DNA of 64,000 bases, from contig CM039120.1 of NCBI GenBank assembly GCA_022036555.1, forward strand, positions 23,650,227 through 23,714,226, written 5' to 3'. The notes beneath the pieces are model-generated. The model saw nothing but the letters and a program-made list of their open reading frames with translations, was not told where the DNA came from and did no database searches. Numbering within the stretch: position 1 is the stretch's first letter; each line of letters starts with the position of its first letter. Both the position numbers and the translations under genes were made by a program. This DNA is from Microstegium vimineum. Lineage: Eukaryota; Streptophyta; Magnoliopsida; Poales; Poaceae. Shown piece by piece: positions 36,547 through 49,700 of the stretch.

Positions 36547-38190
36547 TCAAAGCAAACCACTAAAGCCAATAACCTCTAACAAAGGGCTCTCAAAGCCGTT
36601 GGACTATCATTCAAGAGGCTTGGCCTCAATCCATACTCGCGGGCTTGGCCCCCGAGTTTATCTGTCACTGACCCGCTGCTAGAAAGAAGTAGAAAGGATA
36701 TATGTAAGCATATATAATTCTAGAGAGAGATCCTATAGGAGCAAGCAAATAGATGCAAGAAAGAATAAAATCTCTAGCATGCTACCTTAGAAAAGTAAGT
36801 GCAACTAGTCAAAGCAATACATCCTCCGAGCCAAACACCACAAGGGGTTTACCAACTGCGAATTACAATTGATGATTTAAATTTAGTGAATTGTGAATTT
36901 GAATTGAATTCGGAATAGAATATGGCATGAATCAAAACTTGACTCAACAAATCGCGAATCGAGAGACAAAACATACCCTAGATTTGAAGAATCAAAGTCG
37001 AAGAAAGTTCAATTGGAGATCGACGATGACAATCTCACCCTAGGGTTAGAGAAGCCCTAAAGGGGAGGGGGGAACTCTCTTTGGTGTTGTGGAAGTGAAA
37101 CCCTAGCTTGGCTGGCTGGAAATTTGGTGGCTCTGCTATGGTAGAAAAGGGTAGGATGGTGTTGTGGTGGTCGTTGGAGGATGAGCTCCCGGCGGCGAGC
37201 GGCGGAGAGGTGGAGGCGTGCGGCTGAGGCGCGCGGAGCAGGGGAGGCGAGCGCACGGGCATGCATAGCGGAGCAAGCGCGCTGCTGCAGTGGTCTCCGG
37301 CGAGGGTTCACTGGCGACGAGGGAGGTTGGAGCTTGGGCGAAGTGTGCGGGTAGTTTGCGGCGGCGGCAGTGTATGTCACGGGAGAGTATAGCAACTGCC
37401 GAAAAGGGTCAACGTGAAGGGGTATATGCGTTGAAGAACAGAGCGTCCAACGAGATCGATGGAGTTGGACTAGTCCGACGGAGTACAAAGAGCTCCAACT
37501 CATCGGAAAGTGCATCGGACCGCATACGGAGGATAGCGTCGGACCATAGCTGAGAGTCCAGAGGGTTTGACTTGGAACTGTGCTAGTCAGACAACCAACC
37601 AGACCGGTGGAGTATGGTCCGGAGGTAGGAAACTTAGGTGGTTCGACAGTGAGTCCAGAGCCAAACAGAAAGCATGTAGAGAGCACCAAGGCATCGGACT
37701 CCAGTCCGGAGGAGAGTGTCAAACTAACAAAGGTAGTCAGGAGCATGACAATTTTTATGCAGAGAGGGACAAAGCGTCAGACTCTGGTCCGAAGAGGAGC
37801 GTCAGACCAAAGCAAGGAGTCTGGAGCTTGTTTTGCTTCAAATTTTCCTGGAATTTTCTCAAGTCTTTCTCCTAGCCAAGTACCAACACAAAAGAGGCAG
37901 AAAGGAACACTTGTTGACCTTAGCATAGGAACCACCTCTCAAACCTCAAGTTTTTCAAATAGTTTGGCATAGGCTACATATATTTTTTATGAAAATAGTT
38001 CGAATGAAGAGCAAGGAACATTATAGGGCCACAAGAGGGCTATAGAAGTGTCTTGAGCTTGGAATGCTCCCCCTAAGTGGACGAACCCAGCGGACTCAAA
38101 CTTAACCAAAAAGAAATGACAAACAACACAAATGCATATGCAATGCAATACAAAATTTGAATCTAGGTTGCTTGCAAGTTTAAACCGCGG
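36547..38190 (-). other. E2 spacer between RNase H and env-like ORF
   Basis: About 1.6 kb is largely non-coding. It contains a GC-rich part (37140-37330) and GTCCGA/TCGGAC-type repeats (37440-37830) of the kind otherwise seen in the LTRs. A 229-codon minus-strand frame at 37057-37746 has no recognisable motif and is probably chance. The distal part (36560-36690) matches the E1 spacer. Confidence 0.5.
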
Positions 38191-38657
38191 TTAAGCTTCT
38201 TCACACACTTTAAGGGTGGTTATCTTAACCGCGTTAGCCAAGCCTATGTGCATTACTAGAATTAAACATGTTATATTACAAAATGAATGCATGGTGGTCA
38301 TCACAAGATCATTTTTAGTGAAGTTTGAGTGATCAAGCACATTTAACTCATTTCTCAACCTACAAAATGTTGATTCATCGAGTGGTTTAGTGAGGATATC
38401 TGTCAATTGCTCTTTGCTTCTAACTCCAACTAATGTGTTGTCTTTTTGGTGTCACATGATCTCTAAGAAAGTGATGGCAAATATCAATGTGCTTGGTGCG
38501 AGAGTGTTGAACCGGGTAGTTAGCAAGCTTTACGGCAATTTCATTGTCACATAAGAGTGGAATTTCTTTTAAAACAATGTCATAATCAAGGAGTGTCTAT
38601 TTCATGTATAATATTTGTGCACAACATGCTCCCGTGGCTATGTACTCCGCCTCGGTG
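38191..38657 (-). pseudogene. copia RNase H C-terminus of E2
   Basis: The minus-strand translation shows STTEAEYIATGACCAQI, NYPVQHSRTKHIDI, a frameshift, SKEQLTDILTKPLDESTF and LRNELNVLD. These are the last conserved blocks of copia RNase H. The frame carries stops (TAG for Gln after LYMK) and a shift near 38445. The upstream part is cut off at about 38657 by a gypsy LTR fragment. Confidence 0.85.
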
Positions 38658-39530
38658 GTGGACAAAGCGCACGGATACCGCTGTAGTTTTCACCCGGGAG
38701 TATTCCGAAAGGGTATCGATTTCCACGAGGAACGCGAAGTGTGCTAGAAAATAACTAAGAACGTCCAAGGATAGATAAGATATATTAGTGGGGAAGATAT
38801 ATATATATATATATTAGTAAGACATATTATTTTTAGTGGTAGATAAGATAAATGGGTAGAGAGGTTTTAAAGTTTTCTAAGGGGTTTATCTAATCAAAGG
38901 CCCATGATACTCTACCTACTTTGGAGCAACAATACCTTCCCGACTCTCGAATAGGACTAGGAAAAAGGTAGTCTGGGGGAGGCTATCAAAAGCTCTACGA
39001 AACACCAACCCGAACGTGGTGGACTACAAAGGCCTTACAGAGCTTTTACCTCTGGGGCTACCACAACTATCCATGGGATTGGGCGCAAACTCAGGTAAAC
39101 TCTAGTCTAGACACCATGTCTACACTATTGCTTACTACTCTAATCTCGTACGAAAACTAGAGCACTCAATACGAGCGGAGATCCCGTAAATATAATAAAG
39201 TAAGAACTGAAATAACATACTTAGAAATAATAAATGAAGAACCTGGAGATTGCTCTGAACAAGATGCTGCAAAGGTACAATGTTGAGGAAGATCCGACAG
39301 ATCCGACTCCTCCTAGCTCTCTCCTCCTCTCCCTCACCTCTAATTACAACTAGATGAACTAGAACTAGAAGAACTAGATCTAGACAACTAGAGGGACCTC
39401 TACTCTACTTGGATGGAGAATTGAAACCCTAGCTTTTGCTCTGTAGGTAGATAATGGTGCCTGGAGAGGGGGGTCTGCCCCTCTATTTATAGCCCGGTGG
39501 GATCAACGTCGACCGTAGGATCAAACTGCG
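38658..39530 (-). repeat. gypsy LTR fragment related to 31538-32780
   Basis: On the minus strand the end reads ACTCCCGGGTG, CTACAGCGGTATCCGTGCGC, the U5-end signature also seen near 32715-32750. CCACCGGGCTATAAATAGAG lies upstream, the same promoter context as 31955-31970. Its start and the last bases are missing. An (AT)n run lies at about 38797-38815. Confidence 0.6.
39483..39492 (-). promoter_or_regulatory. TATA box of the minus-strand gypsy LTR
   Basis: Minus strand CTATAAATAG after CCACCGGG. Confidence 0.55.
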
Positions 39531-39662
39531 AACACATGGTGGATAAGTACCCATGTAGTTCAGTTTTATGATGAGTGATCGTCCAACACTTGAGCGTTTC
39601 AGTTTGAGTGGCTTACTACTAATCTTTGCAAAAGCAAATGTGTGCCTGTCTATCGACTTGTG

Positions 39663-41800
39663 GTGTGCAGGTGCTATGCCTAGTGACAATGGTCAATGGC
39701 GTGGAGAACATCAATGACTGAGGTCAGGGCTTTCTTAGGCCTCACAGGGTACTACAGGAGGTTTGTACAACATTATGGTCTTCTAGCCAAACCTCTCACC
39801 AACATTCTGAAACTGAAACAGTTTAGCTGGTCTTCAGCAGCTCAGCTAGCCTTTGATAACCTGAAAATAGCTATGACAAAAACACCTGTATTGGCTTTGC
39901 CCAATTTCTAGGAAACATTCACTGTGGAGACAGATGCCTGTGCTGATGGCATTGGGGCTGTACTCATACAACATGGTCAGCCAATTGCCTACTTAAGCAA
40001 GGCCTTGGGAGAGAAACATAAGGCCCTATCCATCTATGAGAAAGAATTCTTGGCACTGATAATGGCTGTGGAAACATGGAGACATTACCTACAGAGACAG
40101 GAATTTGTCATCCTCACTGACCACAAATCTCTGGCATATCTCAAGGAACAAAATTAACACTCAGACATGCAGCGAAAGGCCATGAATCGATTGATGGGCC
40201 TCCAGTTCAAGATTGTGTATCGACAAGGCAAAGAAAATGTCGCTGTTGATGCCCTGTCTCGGGTAGCTCATCTCATGGCTATACATATGGTGTCTTCAGT
40301 ACAGCCTACAAGGATCCAAGAGGTCCTCAATTCATATACAACCGACTCCCAAGCTCAACAGCTCCTCCAGAGGTTAGCACTAACCAGTCCAGATGAGAAT
40401 GGCTACAGTCTAGATCAGGGCATGATCAGGAAGCAAGACAAGATCTGGATAGGCAACAATTCAGCCCTCCAAACAAGACTGATTGTTGCCTTTCATTCTA
40501 GTGCTCTGGGGGGCCACTCTGGCATAGCTGTCACTTATCACAGGATCAAGAAACACTTCCAGTGGAAAAGGATTAAAGCAAGATGTGGAAAATTTTGTGA
40601 AACAATGCTCAGTCTGTCAGCATGCCAAGCACAACAACACTCACCCAATGGGATTACTCCAACCATTACCAATTCCAGAAGGAATTTGGCAAGACCTCTC
40701 CATGGATTTCATTGAGGGATTACCCAAGTCACATGGTTTCAGTGTGATTTTGGTGGTAGTGGATAGGTTCACAAAATATGCATTTTGGTGGTAGTGGATA
40801 GGTTCACAAAATATGCCCACTTCTTGCCAGTCAAACATCCCTACTCTGCTGGTACTATTGCACAGATTTTTATGGATAATGTGGTTAAATCTCATGGCCT
40901 ACCTTGCTCCATTGTGTCTGATAGGGACACCATCTTTCCGAGCCACTTCTGGAAAGAGTTGTTCAAACTCTACAAGGTGAACTTGTAACTCAGTACAACA
41001 TATCACCCTCAGTCCGATGGACAGACAGAGCGCGTGAATCAGTGTTTGGAAATGTACCTTCGGTGCTCAGTCCAAGATGCTCCAGCTACTTGGAAGCAGT
41101 GGCTCTCCTTAGCAGAGTTATGGTACAATTTGTCATTCCACACATCTTTGGGCTGCTCACCTTTCAAGGCTCTTTACCGGTATGAACCCAATATTGGAGT
41201 TGTCCCAACCATACCAGCTGACACCACACAAGCAGTAACTGAGGTAATTGAGCATCATGAGCTCCATCTCAAAGCTCTGAAACAACATTTGGCAGCAGCT
41301 CAGAACCGCATGAAGCTCGTGGCTGATCGAAAACGACATGACTGCCAGTTTACGGTGGGTGATCAGGTCTTACTGAAGCTGCAACCTTACACTCAATCAT
41401 CAGTCGCCAACCGACCATTTCCCAAACTGGCATACAAATATTTTGGGCTCTATCAGGTCCTGGACAAAGTTGGTCCGGTGGCATACCGACTGAACCTTCC
41501 TAAGGGGTCAATGATCCATCCAGTGTTTCACATCTCCTAGCTGAAGCCTTTTCATGTTGATCATACACCTGTCTATGATACTCTCCATGTGCTTACAGAT
41601 CTTGATGCAGCAGCAGCAGTCCCAGACACCATCATCGACCGTCGCCTGGTCAAGAAAGGCAACCATGCTGTTCCGCAAGTCAAGGTTACCTGGACCGGCT
41701 TACCACCTTCTGCAGCGACGTGGGAAGATTACAACGTCGTCAAGCGAAGGTTTCCGAAGGCACCAGCTTGGGGGCAAGCTAGAACTCAAGGGGGGGGGGG
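39663..41800 (+). pseudogene. chromovirus (Ty3/gypsy, Reina-like) pol: RNase H, integrase, chromodomain
   Basis: It opens at the end of reverse transcriptase ([18 protein letters not shown]). RNase H follows (VETDACADGIGAVLIQHG, YEKEFLALIMAVETWRHYL, LTDHKSL). Then comes an HHCC zinc motif split by a frameshift near 40580. The integrase core is VVVDRFTKYAHF, IVSDRDTIF and TYHPQSDGQTERVNQ. The end is chromodomain-like (VPQVKVTWTGLPPSAATWEDY, minus its last residues). Breaks are TAG at 39909 and 41538 (both where Gln is expected), TAA at 40155 and 40986, and a 35 bp tandem duplication that shifts the frame. Gag, protease and most of the reverse transcriptase are missing. Confidence 0.85.
40747..40816 (+). 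repeat. 35 bp perfect tandem duplication in integrase
   Basis: Two identical 35 bp units (40747-40781 and 40782-40816) repeat the codons around VVVDRFTKYA. As 35 is not a multiple of three, the reading frame shifts. Confidence 0.95.
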
Positions 41801-42000
41801 AGGTGTCACACATGGCGACACAGAGTAAGGAGAAGACGCCAGCAGCAGTCGTGTTCACCAATGCTTGGCGTAGTTACTAGCGTGTGCGTTTTCCATTTGC
41901 TGTATGACGAGTGGACCAGATCGGTCAGTGTCAGTAACCGCACATAAGTGCCGAACCCTGTGGGGGATCCGACAATTCAGATATTCGTAATAGAACAACG
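41787..42000 (+). repeat. polypurine tract and 3' LTR start of the chromovirus
   Basis: AAG followed by an 11-base G run and AGG leads into TGTCACACATGGCG at 41804. The far LTR end is not defined, and I stop near 42000 where GC-rich sequence begins. Confidence 0.5.
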
Positions 42001-43457
42001 CCAAGGCTGAGGGGCTTGCCTCGCCGACGCTATCGTCCACCTGATATCCCCTCTTGCGTGCTCACGTCGGCGACGACTAGCCGGCGGCCAAGGGTCATGA
42101 CACGAGGTAGTCGAGGACGGCGACGAGATAGACATCCCATGGGTACCGGCAAAGATGGGGATACCGTAGGCTTGCCTGCACCCCAAGCGTCGTCGCCATC
42201 CCTGCCTCTTTCTCCAGGTGCGGGCGCACAGGCACCGGCGGGCTAGTCGCTGCATCTGCACACGACGCGGCGGTTGGTGGAGAGGAAGAAGGTGAGGACG
42301 TGATCTCATGGACACGCGTAGTTGTTGGCTGGGCGGTGTGGGCAGGGAAGAGGCAAACTCGAGGAAGAGAATGGAAGAAGCGGAGGCGGCGAGGTGCGGG
42401 TGCGAGTGCGATGAGTCGAGGCCTATTTTTTCCCCCTTTTTACCTAGACAGATACTGTACGCGGCAGAGATCTTTTGCATTTGCATGTAGTATATCGTGA
42501 GACAAAAGGGTAGTCCTCTCCTTGAACGTGACACGTCGTGTAGACGTACGGCGTATAGGTGCTTGATCCGACGCATACATCAGCTTTGAGAGGCTTCGCA
42601 TTTATTAGCGGCATCCGTAACGTGACATGTGTAACAGTTCGGAACAATCGCTGATGCTCTCGCTGGCCTCCAATTTATCGGCGATTGAAATCTATCTTAT
42701 ATCTTATGAGTGATATTAATGTTTGTCTCACGAATTTACCTTGTTTTGATTTTGGAGTGATTTGGCCTTTCGGATTACTCATGTGACCATAGGTACTCAA
42801 TCACTCATATTTTTATTTTTCTTCTATTTGTTCATTTGTTCCCTCAAATTGCATGAGTGATTAAAGAGGACAGATCACTGAGTTCTAAATAGACAGAGCC
42901 TTCTATTTTTAGCTAACATGCCAGAAATCTGCCCTCCAACAGACTTGCTAATGTCATTGCTATTCCATTTGAAGTGCTATCACGTGAGGGTCCAAAGCCA
43001 AATTTGGCTGGCTTGTGTGCCTTCCTGTATTAGCATACACTAACAAGTATCATATTTGTGTTGTTCTAAAATTTCATTCCTTTCTTTCATAGAATATGGT
43101 GTGGGACATTCTGTTAGTGTGCTGAATTATAGAGAATTTTTATGTAGGCAAATGAAGAAAAGGAATGTGGAATTAAAATGTCTCTAGGAGATGCTCCGAT
43201 GACCGGGAAAAAGACACTGTTGCGGTGATTACCGAACTGTGTGTTTGCTCGGCGAGCGATTCAGCTTTGGCAAGAACGAACGAGCATGTCGTTACAATAA
43301 ACTTGGCAAGAGATGACTGATGGTAGAACGTGATGCAATTCTGATGCCAAAGATACAATAAACTCTATACGTAGTAGTGCCCACTACAAGTATACACTGG
43401 CCACTGGGCCGGCGGGCCAAAACTAAGAAAGCAGCTCATATTATGAACAAATTGACA
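42001..43457. other. unassigned: GC-rich block then AT-rich intergenic sequence
   Basis: Positions 42001-42450 are GC-rich. On the minus strand they look like a leader and first exon (ATGGCGACGACGCTTGG at about 42200, open for about 34 codons to TGA), but no domain or continuation is recognisable. Positions 42660-43457 hold nothing identifiable. The part next to 43743 would include the UNC-50 3' UTR. Confidence 0.35.
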
Positions 43458-43571
43458 ACAAAAGGGGATATTTGATACCAATCAAAAGGCTTTGTCCTCT
43501 ATTGGTAGGCTGCCACAAAAGGGGATATTTGATACCAATCAAAAGGCTTTGTCCTCTATTGGTAGCCTGCC
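43458..43571. repeat. 57 bp tandem duplication downstream of UNC-50
   Basis: Two units of 57 bp (ACAAAAGGGGATATTTGATA at each start) differ by about one base. They probably lie in or just past the 3' UTR. Confidence 0.9.
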
Positions 43572-43742
43572 ACAGGCCACCTGATACATCTAAAGAATGC
43601 TCCGAGCTTTTCTGAACCTCCCTCGCCCCCGTTCACACAAGAGATCTAAAATGCTTTACTACAGAGTATGTATCCAGATCTGCCATTAGTTCTGTCATCA
43701 ATCACCATATTTTTCTCGTACTTGGCATTCTAGCCGTAGACT

Positions 43743-46700
43743 TTAACCAAAGTACAGGCTTAAAAAGTATCTTGTAGGATTGAACCCTATTAGTATCACT
43801 GCAAGATGAGGATGAATGCACATGTGAGACAGGTGTTGCGGGATCAGTCTGAAACAGTACAAAAAGATCCACTTACTAAGTGGAGACAGGATGATGACGA
43901 GACCAATCGGATAGAGGAAGAATGTTGTCCTGTCCAGAAATGGAAGAACTACAGCGAAGTGTTTACATTTTGTCAGACGAGAAGTGCACAAATACAACAA
44001 AATGAAGTTCCTGAGAAAAAGATTATAAAACTAAAACGTACCATCATATCCTAGAAAGTTCAGGTAGTGATAATAAGAAATTGCCACCATGAAGAGTAGA
44101 TTAGATAACAAAGCTGGAAAGAAGCCATGTCCGACCAATAGAGGCGACAGAAAATACTGCAGCACTGGAAGAGAAACTTGTACTATGAGGTATCTTTTTT
44201 TTGCCTTTTTTTTAGTTCTATACAAGTTGCAAAATTCAACTAAGTTTCAAATGGACAGACATCTTGAGACTGCTTACCATATAGGATGACAAATGCCGGA
44301 AAGAACGAGTTACAGTGAACATCAAATGCATATAGCCTGCCAAAAAAATTGTGTGCACTGTTAGCGATATTGGCTTACATCTTAATAACAAAACAGTGAA
44401 TAAAGAATTTGTGCATGGCACAGTTAATCTATTATTTATCTTATGCAAGCTATCCACAGCATTTATCACTAAATGGCCACATCACCACCCCCCCCCCCCC
44501 CCCCCCCCCAAAAAACAACCAAAAAAATGTAGCTTTCTGTCTCAACATGCAAGCAATCAATTTCATCTCCACTAAATGACACGCCATTGTCCACTAACTT
44601 CAATCTCTTCATGCACACTTTTCAGGTCATCTACTAACTCCCAACTTCACCAAGTGGGCTTCATTCTTCAAGTCTCTGTGGGAAATTCAGTCTCCTCCCA
44701 CACATCAGCGAGTCTGCTGCCCCTACTGCTAATGATCCATCGTGGCAAATTGCCGAGTGCACTGTCCGCGGTTGGATCCTGAACACCGTCGACGACGCGG
44801 TTCTTGATCTGGCCATCACTGACGAGAACCAGACCGCCCGCGAGCTGTGGGTGGCCATTGAGGCCCTGTTCCGCTCCAACCGCGCACCTCGGGCCGTCTT
44901 CCTGCTTGAGGAGTTCCACTCCCTAAAGCAGGGCGACCTGACGATCGACGAGTGCCAGAAGCTCAAGGTCACCGCTGCTGCCCTCCGGGACGTCGGTGAC
45001 ACCACCGTCGACGACAAGCAGCTCGTCCTCAGTCTCCTACGCGGTCTCAATCCGCACTTCAGTGCCACCGCTGACGACATCGCCAAGACCACCGTGCTGC
45101 CCGCCTTCTCCAGGGCGCGCGAGATGCTCTCCCTCAAGGAATTGCGCCTTGCCAATGATGAGAAGACCACGGCGGCCTCTGCCATGGTAGCCGCCTCCGG
45201 CTCTAGCTGCACATCTGCGGAGTGCCATTCATCCACTTCTGGCGCTCCTTCTGGTGCCCCTTCCAAGGGTTCAGGGGGCAGCAAGAAGGGCAAAGGCGGC
45301 AAGAAGGGTCCCTGGCGCAGCCAGGGCGGCTGGCAGCAGAGCGGAGGCGGAGGCGGAGGTGGCTGGCAGCAGGGCGGCGGTGGCGGTCAACAGCACACAA
45401 CCGCCCCATGGTGCCCTGGCTCTGCTACCCCCTGTGGGCCACCCAAGGCGGTCCTCCTCCCTCCACTGGCGGCTGGCTGGCAGCAGGCCAATACCCAGGG
45501 CGGGCGCCAACAGGGGCTCATGGGTGCCAACCCGCAGGCCCACTTCGCTGCTCCGCCCCCGCAACCGATGTGGGATCAAGCCGGCCTGATTGCCGCCTTG
45601 AACCAGATGGCGATCCAGAACTCTGGCTGGGTCATGGACTCCGGCGCAACCTCCCACATGCACAACTCGGATGGTATACTTTTATCTCGTCATCCCTCCT
45701 CTTCCATCACTGTTGGAAACGGGCATCAATTGCCTGTGTCCTGTTCTGGGCACTCCCATCTACCCGCACCCACATCTCCTTTCTGTCTACGCAATATTCT
45801 TGTCGTCCCCTCCCTAGTACGCAACTTACTTTCAGTTCACCAATTCACTCGTGACAACCATTGTACTATCGAATTTGACGCATTTTGTTTTTCTGTTAAG
45901 GACATGCAGACCAGGCGCGTGATTCTTCGCTCCAATAGCTCCGACGGTCTCTACACCGTCCCCGCCATGCTACAGGCCAACCTCGCCACTTCCACCGACT
46001 TATGGCACCATCGTCTTGGTCATCCAGGCACTGCCAACATAAATTTACTTAGACACAATAATTCCATTTCATGTAATAAATCAGCTCACACTCTATGTCA
46101 CTCGTGTCAACTTGGCAAGCATGTGCGGCTGCCCTTTGGTACTTCCAGCTTAGTGTCATATCTCCCTTTTGAGCTTGTACACTGTGATGTTTGGACATCC
46201 CCAGTTGCTAGCATTTCTGGTGCGCAGTACTATCTTGTCATCCTAGATGATTTCACCCACTTTTGCTGGACGTTCCCACTCGTCCGCAAATCCGAGGTAG
46301 CCACTCACATCATTAACTTTTGCGCCTGCACCAACTGCATCGACCCCTTCTCCGCCGGCACCAGAACAGCCTGCTGTTCCCGAACAGCAAGCCCCGGCCC
46401 CGGCTGTGGTGGCTGCTTGTTAGAATGTGTACGCCCTATTGGGCCTAGTACCAGCCGTATGGGTTGAGGAGTCCTTTAGATGGTAAGATAGGTAGATGGC
46501 TGTTTAGGTAAGGTTCACCGTAATTGGGTATTTCCATAAACCCTTGTGCACCTTACCTATATAATTGTACCTTGTACCACATCTATCAATCAATCAATCT
46601 ATTGCCTCAATTGCTTTCATGGTAATCAGAGCCTAGGTTAGGTTTTTTTCTTCCGCTGCCCTAACCCACGCGCCGGCTCCCCTTACCGCGCGTCTCTCCC

Positions 46701-49700
46701 AGCCGTCGACTCCTCCCTCTGCGGTGGCCCTCTCTTCCCCCGCAGGATGCCAGGATCTGGCACCACCCCGGCTCCCTCCGGCGGCCTCACGGCGGCCCAG
46801 ATCGAGCAGGTGGCCCAGCGCCTGGCCAAGGAGCAAGCCAGCGCAGTCGCCGCTGCGGCCCAGCGCAAGGCCGCACACGACGACGCCCTTTACCGCGTCG
46901 CCGAACAGGAGGCCGCGACTGCGGAGCAGGCCCGCGCGGCCGTGGAACAGCAGGCCCGCGACGCTCTCGCGCGTGCGGCCAAGGCCCGCGCGGATGCCAC
47001 CGCCTCTGCACCCGACGGGACCTCCTCCAGCACGCCTCCCACCAACCTCCACTCCGCCATGCTCCTCCAGGAGGCCACGGCGCTGCTGCACCTGCACGCG
47101 CAAGCCATCGTCGTCAACAACATCCGCAATCACGTCACCATCGTTCTAGACGTCGACTCCGGAAACTTCAGTCGGTGGCGTGACCAGTTCTTCCTCGTCC
47201 TCGGCAAATTCTCCCTTCAGGGCCACGTCTGTCACACCCCGCCCGATCCCATCTCTCCAGATTGGGTGCGGATGGACTGCGTCGTCAAGTCCTGGATCGT
47301 CGCCACCCTCACCGACGACCTGGTCGAGATCATCTCCACCCAGGGCTCTACAGCACACGATGCCTAGCTCGCTGTTGAGTCATAGTTCCTCGGGAACCGC
47401 GAGGCTCGCTCCATCCACTTGGAGACTCGCTTTCGCAACTTCATCCAGGGCGACCTCTCCATCACCGACTACTGCCGCCAACTGAAGATGGCTGGCGACC
47501 TCACAGCGCTTGGCGAGGTCATCACCGACCGCACCCTCGTCCTCAACCTCATCCGCGGCCTCAACGAGCGGTACAGCCATGTCGGGGCCCTCCTTCGGCG
47601 CACACGGCCCTTCCCCACCTTCCTTGAGGCACGTGACGACCTCGTCCTCGAGGAACTCACGCTGGAGAACAAGAAGGGGTCTCCGGCTACTGCGCTCACT
47701 GCCTCTACAGCCCCCGGCGCCCCCAGTGCTCCCTCGACGACGGCGGGGGGCGGTGGCAATCACAAGTACTCCAACGCCAATCGCCGTAACAAGAAAAACG
47801 GCGGTGGCAAAGGGGGCTCAGGAGGAGGGCAGCGCGCTGCCCCTGGCACACAGCAGCCGCAGCCCCAGTCTGGACAGGCCGCCACCGGCGGCGGTCGCCC
47901 TTAGCCCAGCTACTTCAACCCCTGGACGGGGTCCATTCAGATGTGGCCAGGAGGCCCCCGCCCTCCCCTGGCTCCCATCCCGGTGCCTCCCCACCAGTAG
48001 GCGCAGCAGCAGGCCCAGCAGCAGCAGGCGCTCTTCGCTGTACAGCAGCAGCAGGCGCTCTTCGCTGCCCAGCAACAGCAGGCACTCCAGCAGCCCGCAG
48101 CCGTTGTCGATAGCCCAGGACAGTGGGTCACTCGGGGCTACTACAACCCTGTCGCTGGGCTCCCTTCTTGGGATCCGGCGACCCTCGCTTCAAGCTTCAG
48201 CACAACAACGCTAAACCCTCCAGCGTCCAACGAGTAATTCTTCGACTCAGGTGCTACCTCACACACGACATCCCACTCCTCTCTTTCCCATCCTTCCTTC
48301 CCGCGGTATCCTCTTCCTTCATCTATTATTGTCGGTAATGGTTCTACCTTCCTGTTATAGCCACCGGCTCGACAGAGTTATCTCCTCATTTACGTCTTAA
48401 TAATGTTCTTGTGTCTCCGCAACTTATTAAGAATCTCATCTCTGTCCGCCAATTTACTATTGACAATAATTGTTCTGTGGAATTTGACCCCGTTGGTTGT
48501 TCTGTGAAGGTTCTTCCCTCTCGGAAAGAGATCGTCAGGTGTGATAGCAACGGGCCGCTATATCCACTCCGGCTACCACCAGCACACTCTCTTGTCGCTC
48601 GAGCTTCATCTCCGCTGTGGCATCGACGTCTCGGCCACCCCGGTCATGAGGCGTTGTCCAAACTTGCGTCTAGTGTTTCATGTCAGATATTAGATTGTTC
48701 AGAGTTATGTCATGCTTGAAGGGCGGCCCTGGTGCAAGCGGTAGAGCTTTACCGCCTATGACCAAGAGGTCCAGGGTTCGAGCCCCAACCTCTGCACATT
48801 TGTGCGGGAAAGGCTGCGGGCTATTTCCCTTCCCCAGACCCCACAGTGCGGGAGCCTACGGCACTGGGTACGCCCTTTAGAGTTATGTCATGCTTGTCAG
48901 TTAGGACGTCATGTTCGTCTCCCATTTCCTGTGTCCACCTCCCGCTACGTTACCCCGATACTCCAAGGTACACGAGTATCGCGTATCCGATACGTATCGG
49001 ATACGGATACGCGTCGGATACGCCGCAGATACGTATCGGAGGAGTATCCGATTTTTATTATTTGAGAAATTCGGATACGCGTATCTGCCTTAAGGGATAC
49101 GGCCTGGCCCATTTACAGGATACGGCCTGGCCCAATTAGAGGAGGCCAGGGTACCTTCAGCCGCATCCAGTCGAGTCGGGACTCGCGACGCGCCGCATCC
49201 CCGCGCGGTGACGCCGCGAGCACCGCCCGCCGGCTGCCGGCGACGAGCTGATCCATCTCTCACCGGCAACGAGCATCCGCCCGACCGCCCCTGCTCGCAG
49301 GCGACGAGGTCCGCCCGTGCTCGCCCTTCGCCCAGCCGCCGTTGGAGTTTCCGCGCTCGAGCGCCGCTCGCCGCCCGCCGACCACCGGCGACGAGCCTTC
49401 CCTCGCCGGCGACGAGCTTCCTCCCCTGCTCGCAGGCGACCAGCTCCACCCCTGCTCGCCACCTCGCCCAGCCGCCAGGCGACGGTGAGTTTTCTTCCTC
49501 CCTTTTCGATCTCTGCTTCAGTTCGTAGTTGTAGTTGCTTGATTTGTTCGATTCGATCTCCCCATTCTCGATCTATGCAGTAGATGGCGTCTCCCAATTT
49601 GAGCGCTGCTAGTGGAAGTGCAAATGCTAGTGTAGGTTCTGTAGCCACAGATGCAAGTGTAGTAAACATCAAGGCTCCACTTTGGAATCATGTATTCGCG

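Noticed and set aside
37057..37746. 229-codon minus-strand ORF in the E2 spacer
   Set aside because: Begins inside the short-repeat zone and has no motif; the corresponding part of E1 is outside the window, so no support.
44661..45302. 213-codon minus-strand ORF opposite E4 gag
   Set aside because: Shadow of the gag frame on the other strand; no independent evidence.
48719..48800. tRNA gene suggested by box A/box B motifs
   Set aside because: No cloverleaf could be drawn confidently, and the 18 bp duplication plus tail identify a SINE.
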